This document shows positions 35,326 to 43,144 of a stretch of 64,000 nt of DNA, in pieces. The stretch comes from Clostridia bacterium (lineage in GTDB: Bacteria; Bacillota_A; Clostridia; Oscillospirales; CAG-272), in NCBI GenBank assembly GCA_017445115.1, contig JAFSUU010000019.1, positions 169,354-233,353 of the forward strand, written 5' to 3'. Under the pieces are notes generated by a model. It was given only the letters and a program-made list of their open reading frames with translations, had not been told where the DNA came from and did no database searches. The stretch's first letter is position 1, and every line of letters starts with the position of its first letter. A program made the position numbers and the translations under genes.

Positions 35326-35359
35326 TTAATTATATAAAATGCAAATTTTGTATAATTAA
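35326..35359. promoter_or_regulatory. Inverted repeat over the coaX promoter region
   Basis: TTAATTATATAAAA and TTTTGTATAATTAA pair (13 of 14) around TGCAAA. The right arm contains TATAAT (35351-35356), 27 bases before coaX. The same 12-base right arm recurs before the ECF gene. Confidence 0.5.
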
Positions 35360-35382
35360 GGGAATAAAAAGCGGGTGAAAAT

Positions 35383-36177
35383 ATGATACTGGCGGTCAAC
35401 ATCGGTAATACTTATATAAATCACGCTGTTTTCGGTGATGATGACCGGATACTGCTTAAATTCTCTATATCATCGTTTCCTGCAAAAAGTTCAGACGAAT
35501 ATCGTCTTCTCATCAATTCTTTTCTTGCGGAACATGAAAATAAATTTGCTTGCAAGCTCGCACTTGAATATGCAGTTATATCTTCTGTAGTTCCTGCGCT
35601 TACCCCCGCGGTATCGGAAGCCCTGTACAATATTGTCGGCAAGCGTCCATTTATTATAAGTTCGGGAACACACACAGGATTCAGAATCAAAATCGATAAC
35701 TGCTCAGAGCTTGGATCTGATATAGTTGCAGACGTCGCGGCGAGCAAGCTGATCGCAGATCCACCATTTGTCATAGTTAACACCGGTACGGCGACTACAC
35801 TTACAGTCGTCGATAAATCAGGCGACGTTATAGGTTCTATCATACACCCGGGCTTATTTGTGTCTGCTTCCGCGCTGTCAAACTCTGCAGCAAAATTGTA
35901 TGACGTAAGTATTACAAGGCCGGGAAAACTTATTGGACAAAATTCCGATGAAAGCATTAAAAGCGGGCTGATTTTCGGCCATTCATGCATGATCGACGGA
36001 CTGGTTTCAAAAATCAAATCAGAGATCTGTGGGGTTTCCGACAGCTTACACGTCCTCTTTACCGGTGATTATTCAAGCATTTTAGCGCCTTATTGCAGCT
36101 GTTCAGAGTACGTTGACTGTGATCTCACCCTTAAAGGCGCCCTTATTCTCTTTCGTCTGAACGTAAAAGGTATATGA
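35383..36177 (+). CDS. coaX: Type III pantothenate kinase
   Basis: 264 residues of the ASKHA ATPase fold. The phosphate-1 motif is AVNIGNTYINHAVF (about 4-17); the pantothenate-binding GSDIVADVAASKL (about 110-122) and the phosphate-2 NTGTATTLTVVDKSG (about 129-143) are intact, followed by IHPGLFVSASAL. It phosphorylates pantothenate as the first step of coenzyme A synthesis. The next gene encodes an ECF S component, which together suggests a vitamin B5 salvage unit. Confidence 0.95.
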   Translation: MILAVNIGNTYINHAVFGDDDRILLKFSISSFPAKSSDEYRLLINSFLAEHENKFACKLALEYAVISSVVPALTPAVSEALYNIVGKRPFIISSGTHTGFRIKIDNCSELGSDIVADVAASKLIADPPFVIVNTGTATTLTVVDKSGDVIGSIIHPGLFVSASALSNSAAKLYDVSITRPGKLIGQNSDESIKSGLIFGHSCMIDGLVSKIKSEICGVSDSLHVLFTGDYSSILAPYCSCSEYVDCDLTLKGALILFRLNVKGI

Positions 36178-36217
36178 ATTATACAAAATTTATTTTCTCT
36201 TGCATTTTTGTATAATT
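36177..36217. promoter_or_regulatory. Inverted repeat and -10 element before the ECF gene
   Basis: AATTATACAAAA (36177-36188) and TTTTGTATAATT (36206-36217) are perfect 12-base inverted repeats with a 17-base loop. The right arm holds TATAAT (36211-36216). It could end coaX transcripts, or be an operator/promoter for the ECF gene. Confidence 0.5.
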
Positions 36218-36241
36218 CGTCTATTTTTCAATATTATTACA

Positions 36242-36294
36242 TACGCCTTACCGTGTGATTTCACGGACGGCAGTATCGGGCAAAACCCGGGAGG
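36242..36294 (+). promoter_or_regulatory. Structured leader of the ECF gene (riboswitch-like)
   Basis: First hairpin: TAC-GCC pairs with GGC-A-GTA (one bulged A), then an internal loop, then CCGTG/CACGG around TGATTT. Second hairpin: CGGG/CCCG around CAAAA, whose 3' arm directly abuts GGGAGG, the ribosome binding site. The arrangement suits translational control. The bulged A recalls the pan motif found before pantothenate genes, but I cannot align it to a known riboswitch class. Confidence 0.5.
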
Positions 36295-36303
36295 TATTCT
36301 ATT

Positions 36304-36909
36304 ATGGCATTCAAAACTGACAGAAAGCGCTTGATCAAGCTGGTACAGATAGCACTTGTGACTGCTGTCGTCATCGTTTTCCAGCTGCTCGGTTCCTTTA
36401 TTCATTTCGGAACGTTTTCTATTTCCCTTGTGCTTGTTCCTATCGTTTTCGGCGCAATTCTTTACGGACCTTTTGTCGGCGCGTGGCTCGGCTTGGTGTT
36501 CGGAGTCACAGTCCTTCTGTCCGGAGACGCTTCCCTTTTCCTCGGCTTTTCACCTTTATGGACGATCGTTACAGTCATACTCAAAGGCGTATTCGCAGGA
36601 TTTGCGTCAGGCGCCGTATTTAAGATCATTTCTTCAAAGCATAAATACCTTGCAGTGATCATATCGGCAATTATTTGTCCCGTTGTTAATACCGGAGTAT
36701 TTATACTCGGCTGTTTTACGTTCTTCTACAACTATCTTCCCGATATCGGCGCCGCGATCGGTCTGCCGGATATTATCAATCCGTTTACATTTGTTATAAC
36801 GGTTCTTGTAGGACTGAATTTTGTATTCGAGCTTGTACTAAACGTCGTATTGGCTCCCGTGATCATCAAGCTGACCGATATGGGCAAGAAATATCTTAAT
36901 AAGAAGTAA
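36304..36909 (+). CDS. ECF transporter S component, probably pantothenate (PanT-like)
   Basis: 201 residues with about six transmembrane helices and a Lys/Arg-rich start. VPIVFGAILYGPFVGAWLGLVFG (read as two parts, about 42-64) is typical of small-molecule-binding S components that use the shared energising EcfAAT module, which is not in this window. Its position after coaX, and the structured leader, suggest pantothenate. Specificity is inferred from context alone; folate and queuosine-precursor S components look similar. Confidence 0.8.
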   Translation: MAFKTDRKRLIKLVQIALVTAVVIVFQLLGSFIHFGTFSISLVLVPIVFGAILYGPFVGAWLGLVFGVTVLLSGDASLFLGFSPLWTIVTVILKGVFAGFASGAVFKIISSKHKYLAVIISAIICPVVNTGVFILGCFTFFYNYLPDIGAAIGLPDIINPFTFVITVLVGLNFVFELVLNVVLAPVIIKLTDMGKKYLNKK

Positions 36910-36994
36910 TTTCATCATTTTTCGATAATCTATTCCATTTCGTGTTGAAATGTGATATATTATATATTGATAAAATAGTTTTGGAGGATTAAAA

Positions 36995-37429
36995 ATGCAG
37001 AACGTTAAAATGAGAGTTATTTACTCGACAACAAAAAAGAAAGTTCTCACGTTTGCAACTGCCATTGCAGAAGCATTTAAGTGCCAGTCGGACGATGTTC
37101 CGCCCGCCTTCCCCTGCGACAAGGAAAAACTCGTTGTTATAGTTATGTCCATCAAAGATGAAGCGAACGACAAGCTCAGAAGGTTCTGCGGAGAGCTCAA
37201 CAAAACAAGAGCGCTCAACACCGTGCTTGTTGTAGACGGCGAGCCCAATTCCAAGGGAGTTAATCAGGTCAAAGAGATCCTCAAAGAAGCCGGTACAAAC
37301 GTCATTGAGGAGGTCTACACTGTTGACGGCGGCGGTATCTTCGGTAAGAAGATCTCTCTTGAAGAGCGCCGCGATATCGTAAACTGGGTTCAGAAGATAA
37401 TAGACGAAACATTCGGCTCAGCTAATTAA
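36995..37429 (+). CDS. Hypothetical alpha/beta protein, flavodoxin-like in outline
   Basis: 144 residues with alternating strands and helices: MRVIYSTTKKKVLTFATAIAEAF, LVVIVMSI, TVLVVDG, and a C-terminal helix ending ETFGSAN. The first loop S-T-T-K-K-K stands where flavodoxins bind FMN, but it is not a canonical T-x-T-G-x-T. GGAGG stands seven bases before the ATG. Its last codons recur at 43523-43549, bordering the accessory region. I do not recognise a named family. Confidence 0.72.
   Translation: MQNVKMRVIYSTTKKKVLTFATAIAEAFKCQSDDVPPAFPCDKEKLVVIVMSIKDEANDKLRRFCGELNKTRALNTVLVVDGEPNSKGVNQVKEILKEAGTNVIEEVYTVDGGGIFGKKISLEERRDIVNWVQKIIDETFGSAN
37397..37423 (+). repeat. Left copy of the direct repeat bracketing the 37.4-43.5 kb region
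   Basis: The 3' end of the preceding gene. CGAAACATTCGGCTCAGCT (37405-37423) is identical to 43531-43549, and the eight bases before it match at five positions. Confidence 0.75.
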
Positions 37430-37490
37430 TTATTTCGAGTTATTATAAAAACAGGAGCGGTAATTCCCTGCTGTCATAAAGATGTGTTTT

Positions 37491-37542
37491 AACAAGAACC
37501 GGTGTGATCTCGATTAACGGGACCCACCGGTTCTTGTTTTGA
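37491..37542 (+). terminator. Long terminator-like hairpin
   Basis: A perfect 14-bp stem (37491-37504 with 37525-37538, 20-nt loop) is followed by TTTTGACG. It could end transcription of the gene at 36995. Confidence 0.65.
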
Positions 37543-37564
37543 CGCTTATGATACCCTGTATAAT

Positions 37565-37700
37565 TTAGTCATGACCACCGGCCGTGCCGGTGGCTTGCAC
37601 AAGCCCCCTTAGGGCATAGCACCCGGCTGAGCCTATAGGCTCGCCGAAGAAACCGCCAACCGCGCGGATTTCACGGGCTACCCCTAAAGGGGCTTTTTAT
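37565..37700 (+). ncRNA. Candidate structured RNA at the IS200-type element
   Basis: A GC-rich, gene-free stretch folds well on paper. A 5' hairpin (37575-37593) precedes a closing helix P1: 37601-37614 with 37682-37695, 13 of 14 pairs. Inside are P2 (37625-37645, GGC-bulge-GAGCC, TATA, GGCTC-GCC) and P3 (37649-37655 with 37665-37672, one bulged A). P1 is followed by TTTAT, a weak intrinsic terminator. TATAAT at 37559-37564 could start it, but its -35 is badly spaced. The 3' end meets the stop codon of the convergent transposase gene. It is not a tRNA, SRP RNA or other class I can name. Confidence 0.5.
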
Positions 37701-38173
37701 TTGCCGCCTTTTACTGGCTCACCCGTAAACGGGTCTATGAACTCTTTCAAACTTAATTGTTCATCTTCATGATCCTGCTGCAGTTGATTCCGTATGTACT
37801 GTTCGATTACTTTTCTATTCCTTCCCACCGTATCTACGTAATACCCTCTGCACCAGAAATGTCTGTTTCCATATTTGTACTTCATATTCGCATATTTCTC
37901 GAATATCATCAAACTGCTTTTCCCTTTCAGATATCCCATTATCTGCGATACACTGTACTTCGGCGGTATCGATACCAACATATGTATGTGGTCTTTACAC
38001 GCCTCTGCTTCTATTATTTCCACTCCTTTGTACTCACACAGTTTCCTCAACATTATTCCTATGTCTTTCTTTATCTTCCCATATATTATTTGCCTCCTGT
38101 ATTTCGGTGCAAACACTATATGGTACTTGCAATTCCACTGCGTGTGTGCTAAACTTTCTGTGTCGAGCCTCAC
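37697..38173 (-). CDS. tnpA: IS200/IS605 family transposase TnpA (Y1, HUH)
   Basis: 158 residues. The metal-binding HUH motif is H62-I-H64 in CKDHIHMLVSIPP. The nucleophilic tyrosine is about Y126 in IEQYIRNQ. HIVFAPKYRRQIIYG and FWCRGYYVDTVG are typical family blocks. It cuts and joins single-stranded DNA at subterminal hairpins. The start is GTG with AAAGGAGG nine bases upstream. The frame is intact, so the element may still be active. Confidence 0.93.
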   Translation of the reverse strand: MRLDTESLAHTQWNCKYHIVFAPKYRRQIIYGKIKKDIGIMLRKLCEYKGVEIIEAEACKDHIHMLVSIPPKYSVSQIMGYLKGKSSLMIFEKYANMKYKYGNRHFWCRGYYVDTVGRNRKVIEQYIRNQLQQDHEDEQLSLKEFIDPFTGEPVKGGK

Positions 38174-38223
38174 TACTTGACTCCTCCTTTGGTTTTTTCT
38201 GCGGTTGGCGATTCCCGCCTTCC

Positions 38224-38229
38224 ATTATA
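38224..38229 (-). promoter_or_regulatory. Extended -10 element of tnpA
   Basis: TGG-TATAAT on the minus strand, about 50 bases before the GTG. CTCCTTTGGT around it can pair with ACCAAAGGAG at the ribosome binding site, which would silence transcripts read in from outside. Confidence 0.45.
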
Positions 38230-38306
38230 CCAAAGGAGGATACTTTTTCTCCTCATAGCTAAAGCTTTTTGGAACCACCAGCACCGCTGGTGGTTTTCAA
38301 GATACA

Positions 38307-38354
38307 ATAACTGTCCCCGCTTTTGAAAGCTCAGCCAAAAGCGGGGACAGTTAT
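38307..38354. repeat. Long perfect inverted repeat without T-tract
   Basis: A 19-bp perfect inverted repeat (38307-38325 with 38336-38354, 10-nt loop) contains CTGTCCCCGC. It lies 38 bases after the first VOC gene (minus strand) and next to the IS end. It may end transcription, or be a REP/MITE-like sequence. Confidence 0.75.
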
Positions 38355-38391
38355 ACTGATTCAGATTCGGAATTCTTTGCCTTTGTGAAAA

Positions 38392-38772
38392 TTACATATC
38401 GTTATCTTTGGTGTGCTGCGAGACAGCAAGAATATATCCGGTGTCGGAAACCATAATATTGAATCTGGAAGTTCCGGTGTCGATAGTATCTTTTGCTACG
38501 TCGTGTCTTGCCTTATGGAATCCGCGCGCTTCCAGAAACGCGATCGCTTCCTCCAAATTGTCCACGTTCATACGGATCATCATCCATTCGCCGGTGCCTT
38601 GCGTAACGTCCACGTGAAAGCCGTCGGCGTTTTTCATTCTGACGTCGGTAGCGTTGTTTATGCTGATTTGACTCTTTTCATGACGTCTTTCAAACCCCAG
38701 TTCCTCGAAAAGCTTGATCGTCTTTTCCGCGTCTTTAGTAACTATCAGAGGGTTAAAGCTCGTTATTTTCAT
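38392..38772 (-). CDS. VOC (glyoxalase/bleomycin-resistance fold) protein, copy 2
   Basis: 126 residues with the paired beta-alpha-beta-beta-beta modules of the VOC superfamily. The start is KITSFNPLIVTKDAEKTIKLF; later blocks are DGFHVDV, MIRMNVDNLEEAIAFLEARGF and the final YILAVSQH. Residue H27-area and E-like metal ligands are not clearly conserved, so enzymatic activity is unproven. It is a paralogue of the next gene upstream and 20 bases from it. The start has GGAGACAGCACT-ATG spacing. Confidence 0.82.
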   Translation of the reverse strand: MKITSFNPLIVTKDAEKTIKLFEELGFERRHEKSQISINNATDVRMKNADGFHVDVTQGTGEWMMIRMNVDNLEEAIAFLEARGFHKARHDVAKDTIDTGTSRFNIMVSDTGYILAVSQHTKDNDM

Positions 38773-38791
38773 AGTGCTGTCTCCTTTTGTA

Positions 38792-39163
38792 TTATTTTTT
38801 ATGCTGAATAAGATTGATACCGAGTCCCGAGGAAGAGATCATCACTGCCGATATGCCTGTCGCGGTGTCAACGGTCTTTTCACCGTAGACGTTTTTGAAG
38901 CCGTTTTTCAGAAGCAGCTGATACGCGCTGTCGAAATCATCCACGTTCATACGGATACCGATCATATCGCGCGGAAGATCTGTTTTCGGACAGGAAACGT
39001 CCAGATAAAAGCCGTCAGCGTTCTTCATTCTGATACCTTCCACGTTAAGCTCACCTATCCCGTCCTGGTCGTGACGAACGTCAAAGCCAAATTCTTCAAA
39101 CAGGGCTACGATCGGATCGGCGTTCTTTGTGAAGATCTGCGGATTGAATGTTGTGATTTTCAT
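38792..39163 (-). CDS. VOC family protein, copy 1
   Basis: 123 residues from the ATG at 39163, which has GGAG six bases upstream and aligns with the neighbouring copy (KITTFNPQIFTKNADPIVALF). A longer frame starting further upstream, overlapping the symporter gene, is rejected. RMKNADGFYLDV and GIRMNVDDFDSAYQLLLKNGF match the same blocks in the second copy, so the two arose by tandem duplication. The function is unknown. Confidence 0.85.
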   Translation of the reverse strand: MKITTFNPQIFTKNADPIVALFEEFGFDVRHDQDGIGELNVEGIRMKNADGFYLDVSCPKTDLPRDMIGIRMNVDDFDSAYQLLLKNGFKNVYGEKTVDTATGISAVMISSSGLGINLIQHKK

Positions 39164-39188
39164 TTTGTTCTCCTTTAAGCTTTTGTTA

Positions 39189-40685
39189 TTATCTTCTTTT
39201 AGCCAATTCTTCTTTAATTTCATTAAATCTGTTTCTTCCCATATTTGCTTTGAAAGCGCAGATGATTGAAACAACGAATATTGCTACCGGAAGAACACAG
39301 AAGATGATTCTGACTGCATATTGTGCCGTTTGAGATTGTATGAATGAGTAAACGACTTCGCCCGTTCCCTCATCCAGGAAGGGGGTCTCTTTGTACTGGA
39401 ACAGCTGCAGAAGAAGCGATACCAGCGCAAGCGCGACGCCGTTTGAAAGCTTGTATATAAAGCTTTGCACACCGTAATATGCGCCCTCTCTCCGGATCCC
39501 GTATGTATATTCGTCGAGTTCGACGATATCCGGAATAGAAGCGTATGGGAGGATTTGAATGCCGCTCATTCCGCACCCGACTACAAATACCGCCAGCGTC
39601 AGAATTATCGTAGTGCCGGATGAAAGCAATTCACCCATCGAAGCGGAGGAAGACTGATACATTTCGCCTTTGAACGGAGGGACGAGCAAAGCAATTATCA
39701 GCCCGATGGAGGTGACTATCACCGAGAACAAATACACTCTGTGTTTTTCGAATTTCGCAGATAGTTTGTCCCAAACTACAGATGTCGCCATCGCCACAAG
39801 CAAGGGTGTGGCGACGAAAGCCATTGAAAGGATGCCGTCGGGCGCATATCCGAGGCTGTCCTGGATATAAAACATAAACAGCGCAAGGACTATATCGAAT
39901 CCCAGCATACTGGTCAGATAATACGCCGTCGTGTATCTGAATTCCTTCATTTTAATGAACTGAGACAGAGTCTTTAACAGTCCGTACGGGTTTTTCTCTT
40001 CATTGCCCGTATACTTTTCTTTTACTTTTATACCGGAGATCATCATAGTCACGCTGGCAAGAAGACCGAATATAGCGCTCGAGACAAGATACGAGTATTT
40101 AATCGCTTCAAACCGGGTGTATCCGGCGTCTATAAACAGATCCGAGAATACCGTATTGTCTCCGGCAAACAGTCCGAACAAAGCCGCGCCCAATATCAGC
40201 CCTACGTTGGCAAGCACGATCCTTACGGTCGTCAAACTGCTTCTCTGGTCATAATCGTCCGTAATATTTGCGGTGAGCGAGTTATACGGAACGTACACGA
40301 TCGTATATGTGGTGTTAAACAGGCAATACGCCATCAGATAATAAACGAACTTAATGAATTGAGAAGTCTCGACAGAGAATGGGCAGAGCCATAATATGAT
40401 GAACATCAGTCCGAACGGAAAGGCTCCGAATATCATATATACCCGTCTTTTTCCGAATCTTGATTTTGTGTTGTCGCTTATCCGTCCCATCCACACGTCC
40501 GTTACCGCGTCCCAGATTTTTGCGATCAAAAAGACAAGAGATGCAAGAGCCGGTTTGAGGCCTCCGACGCTGACCATGAAAAACAGCAGGTAGAAAGAAA
40601 ACGCGGCAAGTAAAATATTGGCGGACAGATCCCCCATACCGTAGAAAAATTTTACTTTCCAATTGATTTTTACGTTATCATCCAT
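39189..40685 (-). CDS. MFS sugar:cation symporter, GPH (MelB-like) family
   Basis: 498 residues with about twelve transmembrane helices. The GPH signature region KIWDAVTDVWMGRISDNTKSRFGKRRVYMIFGAFPFG (about 59-95) contains the conserved Asp residues for cation coupling. It imports a glycoside, pentoside or hexuronide with a proton or sodium. The ATG at 40685 has AGGGTGA five bases upstream, which decides the start over a GTG nine bases earlier. It leads the two VOC genes with a 25-base gap, so all three are likely one transcript. The substrate is unknown. Confidence 0.88.
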   Translation of the reverse strand: MDDNVKINWKVKFFYGMGDLSANILLAAFSFYLLFFMVSVGGLKPALASLVFLIAKIWDAVTDVWMGRISDNTKSRFGKRRVYMIFGAFPFGLMFIILWLCPFSVETSQFIKFVYYLMAYCLFNTTYTIVYVPYNSLTANITDDYDQRSSLTTVRIVLANVGLILGAALFGLFAGDNTVFSDLFIDAGYTRFEAIKYSYLVSSAIFGLLASVTMMISGIKVKEKYTGNEEKNPYGLLKTLSQFIKMKEFRYTTAYYLTSMLGFDIVLALFMFYIQDSLGYAPDGILSMAFVATPLLVAMATSVVWDKLSAKFEKHRVYLFSVIVTSIGLIIALLVPPFKGEMYQSSSASMGELLSSGTTIILTLAVFVVGCGMSGIQILPYASIPDIVELDEYTYGIRREGAYYGVQSFIYKLSNGVALALVSLLLQLFQYKETPFLDEGTGEVVYSFIQSQTAQYAVRIIFCVLPVAIFVVSIICAFKANMGRNRFNEIKEELAKRR

Positions 40686-40745
40686 ATACTTCACCCTATA
40701 AATCTCGCTTGATTAAATTAGATTGTTCCGGGCAGAAAAGCGGTT

Positions 40746-41076
40746 TCATTCTCCGATCGCGTCCAGCATTTTCATGACGATACGGCTTGAATTGTCTGCC
40801 GCTCTGTCTCTCCACCGGCGATGCCCGTGAATATAACTTTTGAGATCGGATACGTATTCAGCATAGCAGTGACGCCCGACGCCGCGCGTTCTATCCGATA
40901 CCGGCGCGAGTGATAATCACCGGCTGTCCATGCAACCTGCCAACGTGATATTTTACGTCCGCCACGGTATCCACGAGATCTATAACTGTTTCTTTAAGCA
41001 GAAGGTCGATCTCGTTATCCATAGCGGAAATGATCCCGATATATTCCGTCGGTTCATTATCCCTCTGCTTTTTCAT
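40746..41076 (-). pseudogene. Broken 5'-methylthioadenosine/SAH nucleosidase
   Basis: Three pieces of one gene lie in three frames. From the ATG at 41076, IGIISAMDNEIDLLLKE through GQPVIITRAGIG ends at a stop at 40891. A shifted frame continues SGVTAMLNTYPISKVIFTGIAGG. The third frame gives the C-terminal AADNSSRIVMKMLDAIGE and stop. The normal enzyme is about 230 residues; roughly 100 residues between pieces 2 and 3 are deleted. The order of pieces matches intact MTAN proteins. It cannot make a functional enzyme. Confidence 0.85.
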
Positions 41077-41219
41077 TTTACCTCTTAACTTTAAAACTGT
41101 CAAGCGGGGTGACGGATTGGAAACTTATAATTTACATTATAAATATTGTTTTTTACTAATTTATAAATTATAATATCAATAATAATAAGTGTTTAAAGCG
41201 TGTTTTGGAGAAAACATTG

Positions 41220-41819
41220 ATGAATCTGTATTTTTCAGATACTTTGAAAAAAATACGAACAAACAAAGGACTTTCGCAGCAGGCTCTGGCTGAAAAGGTG
41301 TACGTTACCAGAGCAGCGGTATCGCGCTGGGAATCAGGCATACGCCTGCCCGACGCTATGATGATAACGCGGCTGTCTGAGGTTCTGGAAGTGGACGTTA
41401 ATTTATTGCTGTCCGCGGCGGCGGAAAGCGACGAATGTCCCAACGTCATCATAGTGGACGACAGAAAGCTGATTTTGACCGGGGGACTTTCCGTCCTCGA
41501 AGAAGTCATACCTAACGCGACGATAACAGGCTTTACCAAAGCCGATGAGGCCGTTGAATACGCCGAAAAGAACCGAGTCGCTCTCGCTTTTCTGGATATC
41601 GAACTGAGAGAAACGACAGGCCTGGAGTTGTGCCGCGCGTTGCTCGACATAAATTCGCACACAAACGTCGTCTATCTGACCGCATACAGCAATTACGCTC
41701 TCGATGCGTGGAGCACGGGAGCAAGCGGCTTTATGCTCAAACCGATCACGGTTGAAGGTGTCCGTGAGCAGCTTGAAAATCTGAGATACCCTTTCTGGAC
41801 GGGAGGCGACAGCGTATAA
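41220..41819 (+). CDS. XRE helix-turn-helix fused to a response-regulator receiver domain
   Basis: 199 residues from the ATG at 41220 (GGAG nine bases upstream). Residues 5-62 form an XRE HTH (LSQQALAEKVYVTRAAVSRWE). Residues 74-190 form a complete receiver: acid pair D80-D81, phospho-acceptor D126 in FLDIEL, T154, and K174 in LKP. Output domain before receiver is the reverse of the usual order. The stop overlaps the kinase ATG by one base (TAATG), so this is the partner regulator of the kinase. Targets are unknown. The spacer upstream of 41200 is AT-rich, with no clear promoter. Confidence 0.88.
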   Translation: MNLYFSDTLKKIRTNKGLSQQALAEKVYVTRAAVSRWESGIRLPDAMMITRLSEVLEVDVNLLLSAAAESDECPNVIIVDDRKLILTGGLSVLEEVIPNATITGFTKADEAVEYAEKNRVALAFLDIELRETTGLELCRALLDINSHTNVVYLTAYSNYALDAWSTGASGFMLKPITVEGVREQLENLRYPFWTGGDSV

Positions 41820-43096
41820 TGGGACTCATTGACGTTATCGGTTTTTCGCTCGGAGGGGCGATCATCATCACGATGCTGCTCGGAATAGTGTTTTCCGTTT
41901 CCATGCCAACGCTCGACAAGTGGAGCAAGCGATATTTCATAGCTTTGTTTTCCATGATGTTTCTTTGCACCGTCGTCTGCTTCCTGGCACTGATCTTCTG
42001 GTATGATCCTTCAATGGCGGCAGCGTCAAGAATATTTTATTTTCTGGAAAGTCTGTTACTTGTGACGCCGATATTTATGCCGACGATCTTCCTTCTGCAT
42101 TACAGCGGTGACAGGATAAAAAGCAGCGCGCTGTTCTGGCTCGTGACGGCGGTTATCGGCGTATTCTTCGTTATCAATATATTCGCTCAGTTCACGGACG
42201 TTTTCTACTACGTCACGCCGGATAATCAGTTTATCCGCGGCCCGTTGTGGGCGTTCTTTATGCTTCCGCTCGCAGTATGCATGGTCTTTAACACAACGGG
42301 CTTATTCTACAGAGTCAAAAAACTCCCGAAAAAGTATTTTATCGCTCTTTTGATCTATTTGCTATATATGACCGCGGCGATACTCTTACATATGTTTATT
42401 TCCGTTGAGACACCCGTCGTGCTCGGTATGTCACTATTCGCACTGGTGTCGTTTGTTCTGATACTGTCGGATAACACGGAAAACAATATGAAAAAGGAGC
42501 ATCAGATTGCGCATCAGCACGCAGAAATCATGGTGCTGCAGATGCGGCCTCACTTCATTTTTAATACAATGATGGGAATATACTATCTCTGCGATCAGGA
42601 CGCTAAAAAAGCAAAGCAGGTCACTCTTGATTTTACCTCTTATCTGCGCAAGAACTTTGCAGCCATCGCGAGCGAAGAACCTGTTCCTTTCAGCGATGAA
42701 CTTGAGCATACGCGCGCCTATCTTGCGGTTGAGCAGGCGCAGTTTGAAGATACGCTTTTTACCGACTTCGATACTCCGTACAGAGCGTTCCGCATTCCGC
42801 CTTTAACGCTGCAGCCGATAGTGGAGAACGCCGTCAAGCACGGTATGAGCTCAAGCAAGGATCCGATACATATACGCGTACTCACGCGACAGACGGATAA
42901 GTCGGTCGAGATCGTTGTGGAAGACGACGGAGTCGGCTTCGATCCCGCCGGCAACACCGATAACAACGATCCTCATATCGCTTTGAACAATATCCGCGAG
43001 AGACTTGAAATGATGTGTAAAGGAAAACTGACTATCGCCCCGCGTGACGGCGGAGGTACGTCGGTAAAGATAACGATACCTCAATCGGATATGTAA
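41819..43096 (+). CDS. LytS/YehU-type sensor histidine kinase
   Basis: 425 residues. Seven predicted transmembrane helices (about 10-30, 39-62, 72-95, 108-130, 146-164, 181-200, 206-226) are followed by a short coiled-coil and the His-kinase domain with H245 in QMRPHFIFNT, the N-box PIVENAVKHG (about 326-335) and the G1 box VEDDGVGFD. A seven-helix sensor suggests a membrane-borne ligand or small molecule. LytS-type kinases usually pair with LytTR regulators; here the partner is the HTH-receiver fusion in the gene just upstream. Confidence 0.9.
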   Translation: MGLIDVIGFSLGGAIIITMLLGIVFSVSMPTLDKWSKRYFIALFSMMFLCTVVCFLALIFWYDPSMAAASRIFYFLESLLLVTPIFMPTIFLLHYSGDRIKSSALFWLVTAVIGVFFVINIFAQFTDVFYYVTPDNQFIRGPLWAFFMLPLAVCMVFNTTGLFYRVKKLPKKYFIALLIYLLYMTAAILLHMFISVETPVVLGMSLFALVSFVLILSDNTENNMKKEHQIAHQHAEIMVLQMRPHFIFNTMMGIYYLCDQDAKKAKQVTLDFTSYLRKNFAAIASEEPVPFSDELEHTRAYLAVEQAQFEDTLFTDFDTPYRAFRIPPLTLQPIVENAVKHGMSSSKDPIHIRVLTRQTDKSVEIVVEDDGVGFDPAGNTDNNDPHIALNNIRERLEMMCKGKLTIAPRDGGGTSVKITIPQSDM

Positions 43097-43144
43097 AACT
43101 ATATAAAATCAAATTTATATAAATATTTTTAGGAGGAACATGCC

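Larger units (their letters stand above)
37571..38296 (-). mobile_element. IS200/IS605-type insertion sequence (tnpA only)
   Basis: The element contains a Y1 transposase gene with no tnpB. Its ends are marked by two related imperfect copies of a short hairpin: CCACCGGC-CGT-GCCGGTGG (37575-37593) and ACCACCAGC-ACC-GCTGGTGGT (38274-38294), as expected for single-strand transposition. A subterminal inverted repeat CGCCAACCGC lies at 37654-37663 and again, inverted, around 38201-38210. Exact boundaries are not certain because this family makes no target duplication. Confidence 0.75.

Noticed and set aside
37450..37475. Similarity of AACAGGAGCGG to the terminator at 43573 as further proof of a duplicated gene end
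   Set aside because: AACAGG-type stems occur in several terminators of this window, so the resemblance may be chance; the 19-base repeat is used instead.
37539..37564. TTGACG and TATAAT as a promoter for the structured RNA
   Set aside because: The spacer is only 14 bases and the alternative TTGTTT is 19 bases away; TATAAT alone is noted but a full promoter is not called.
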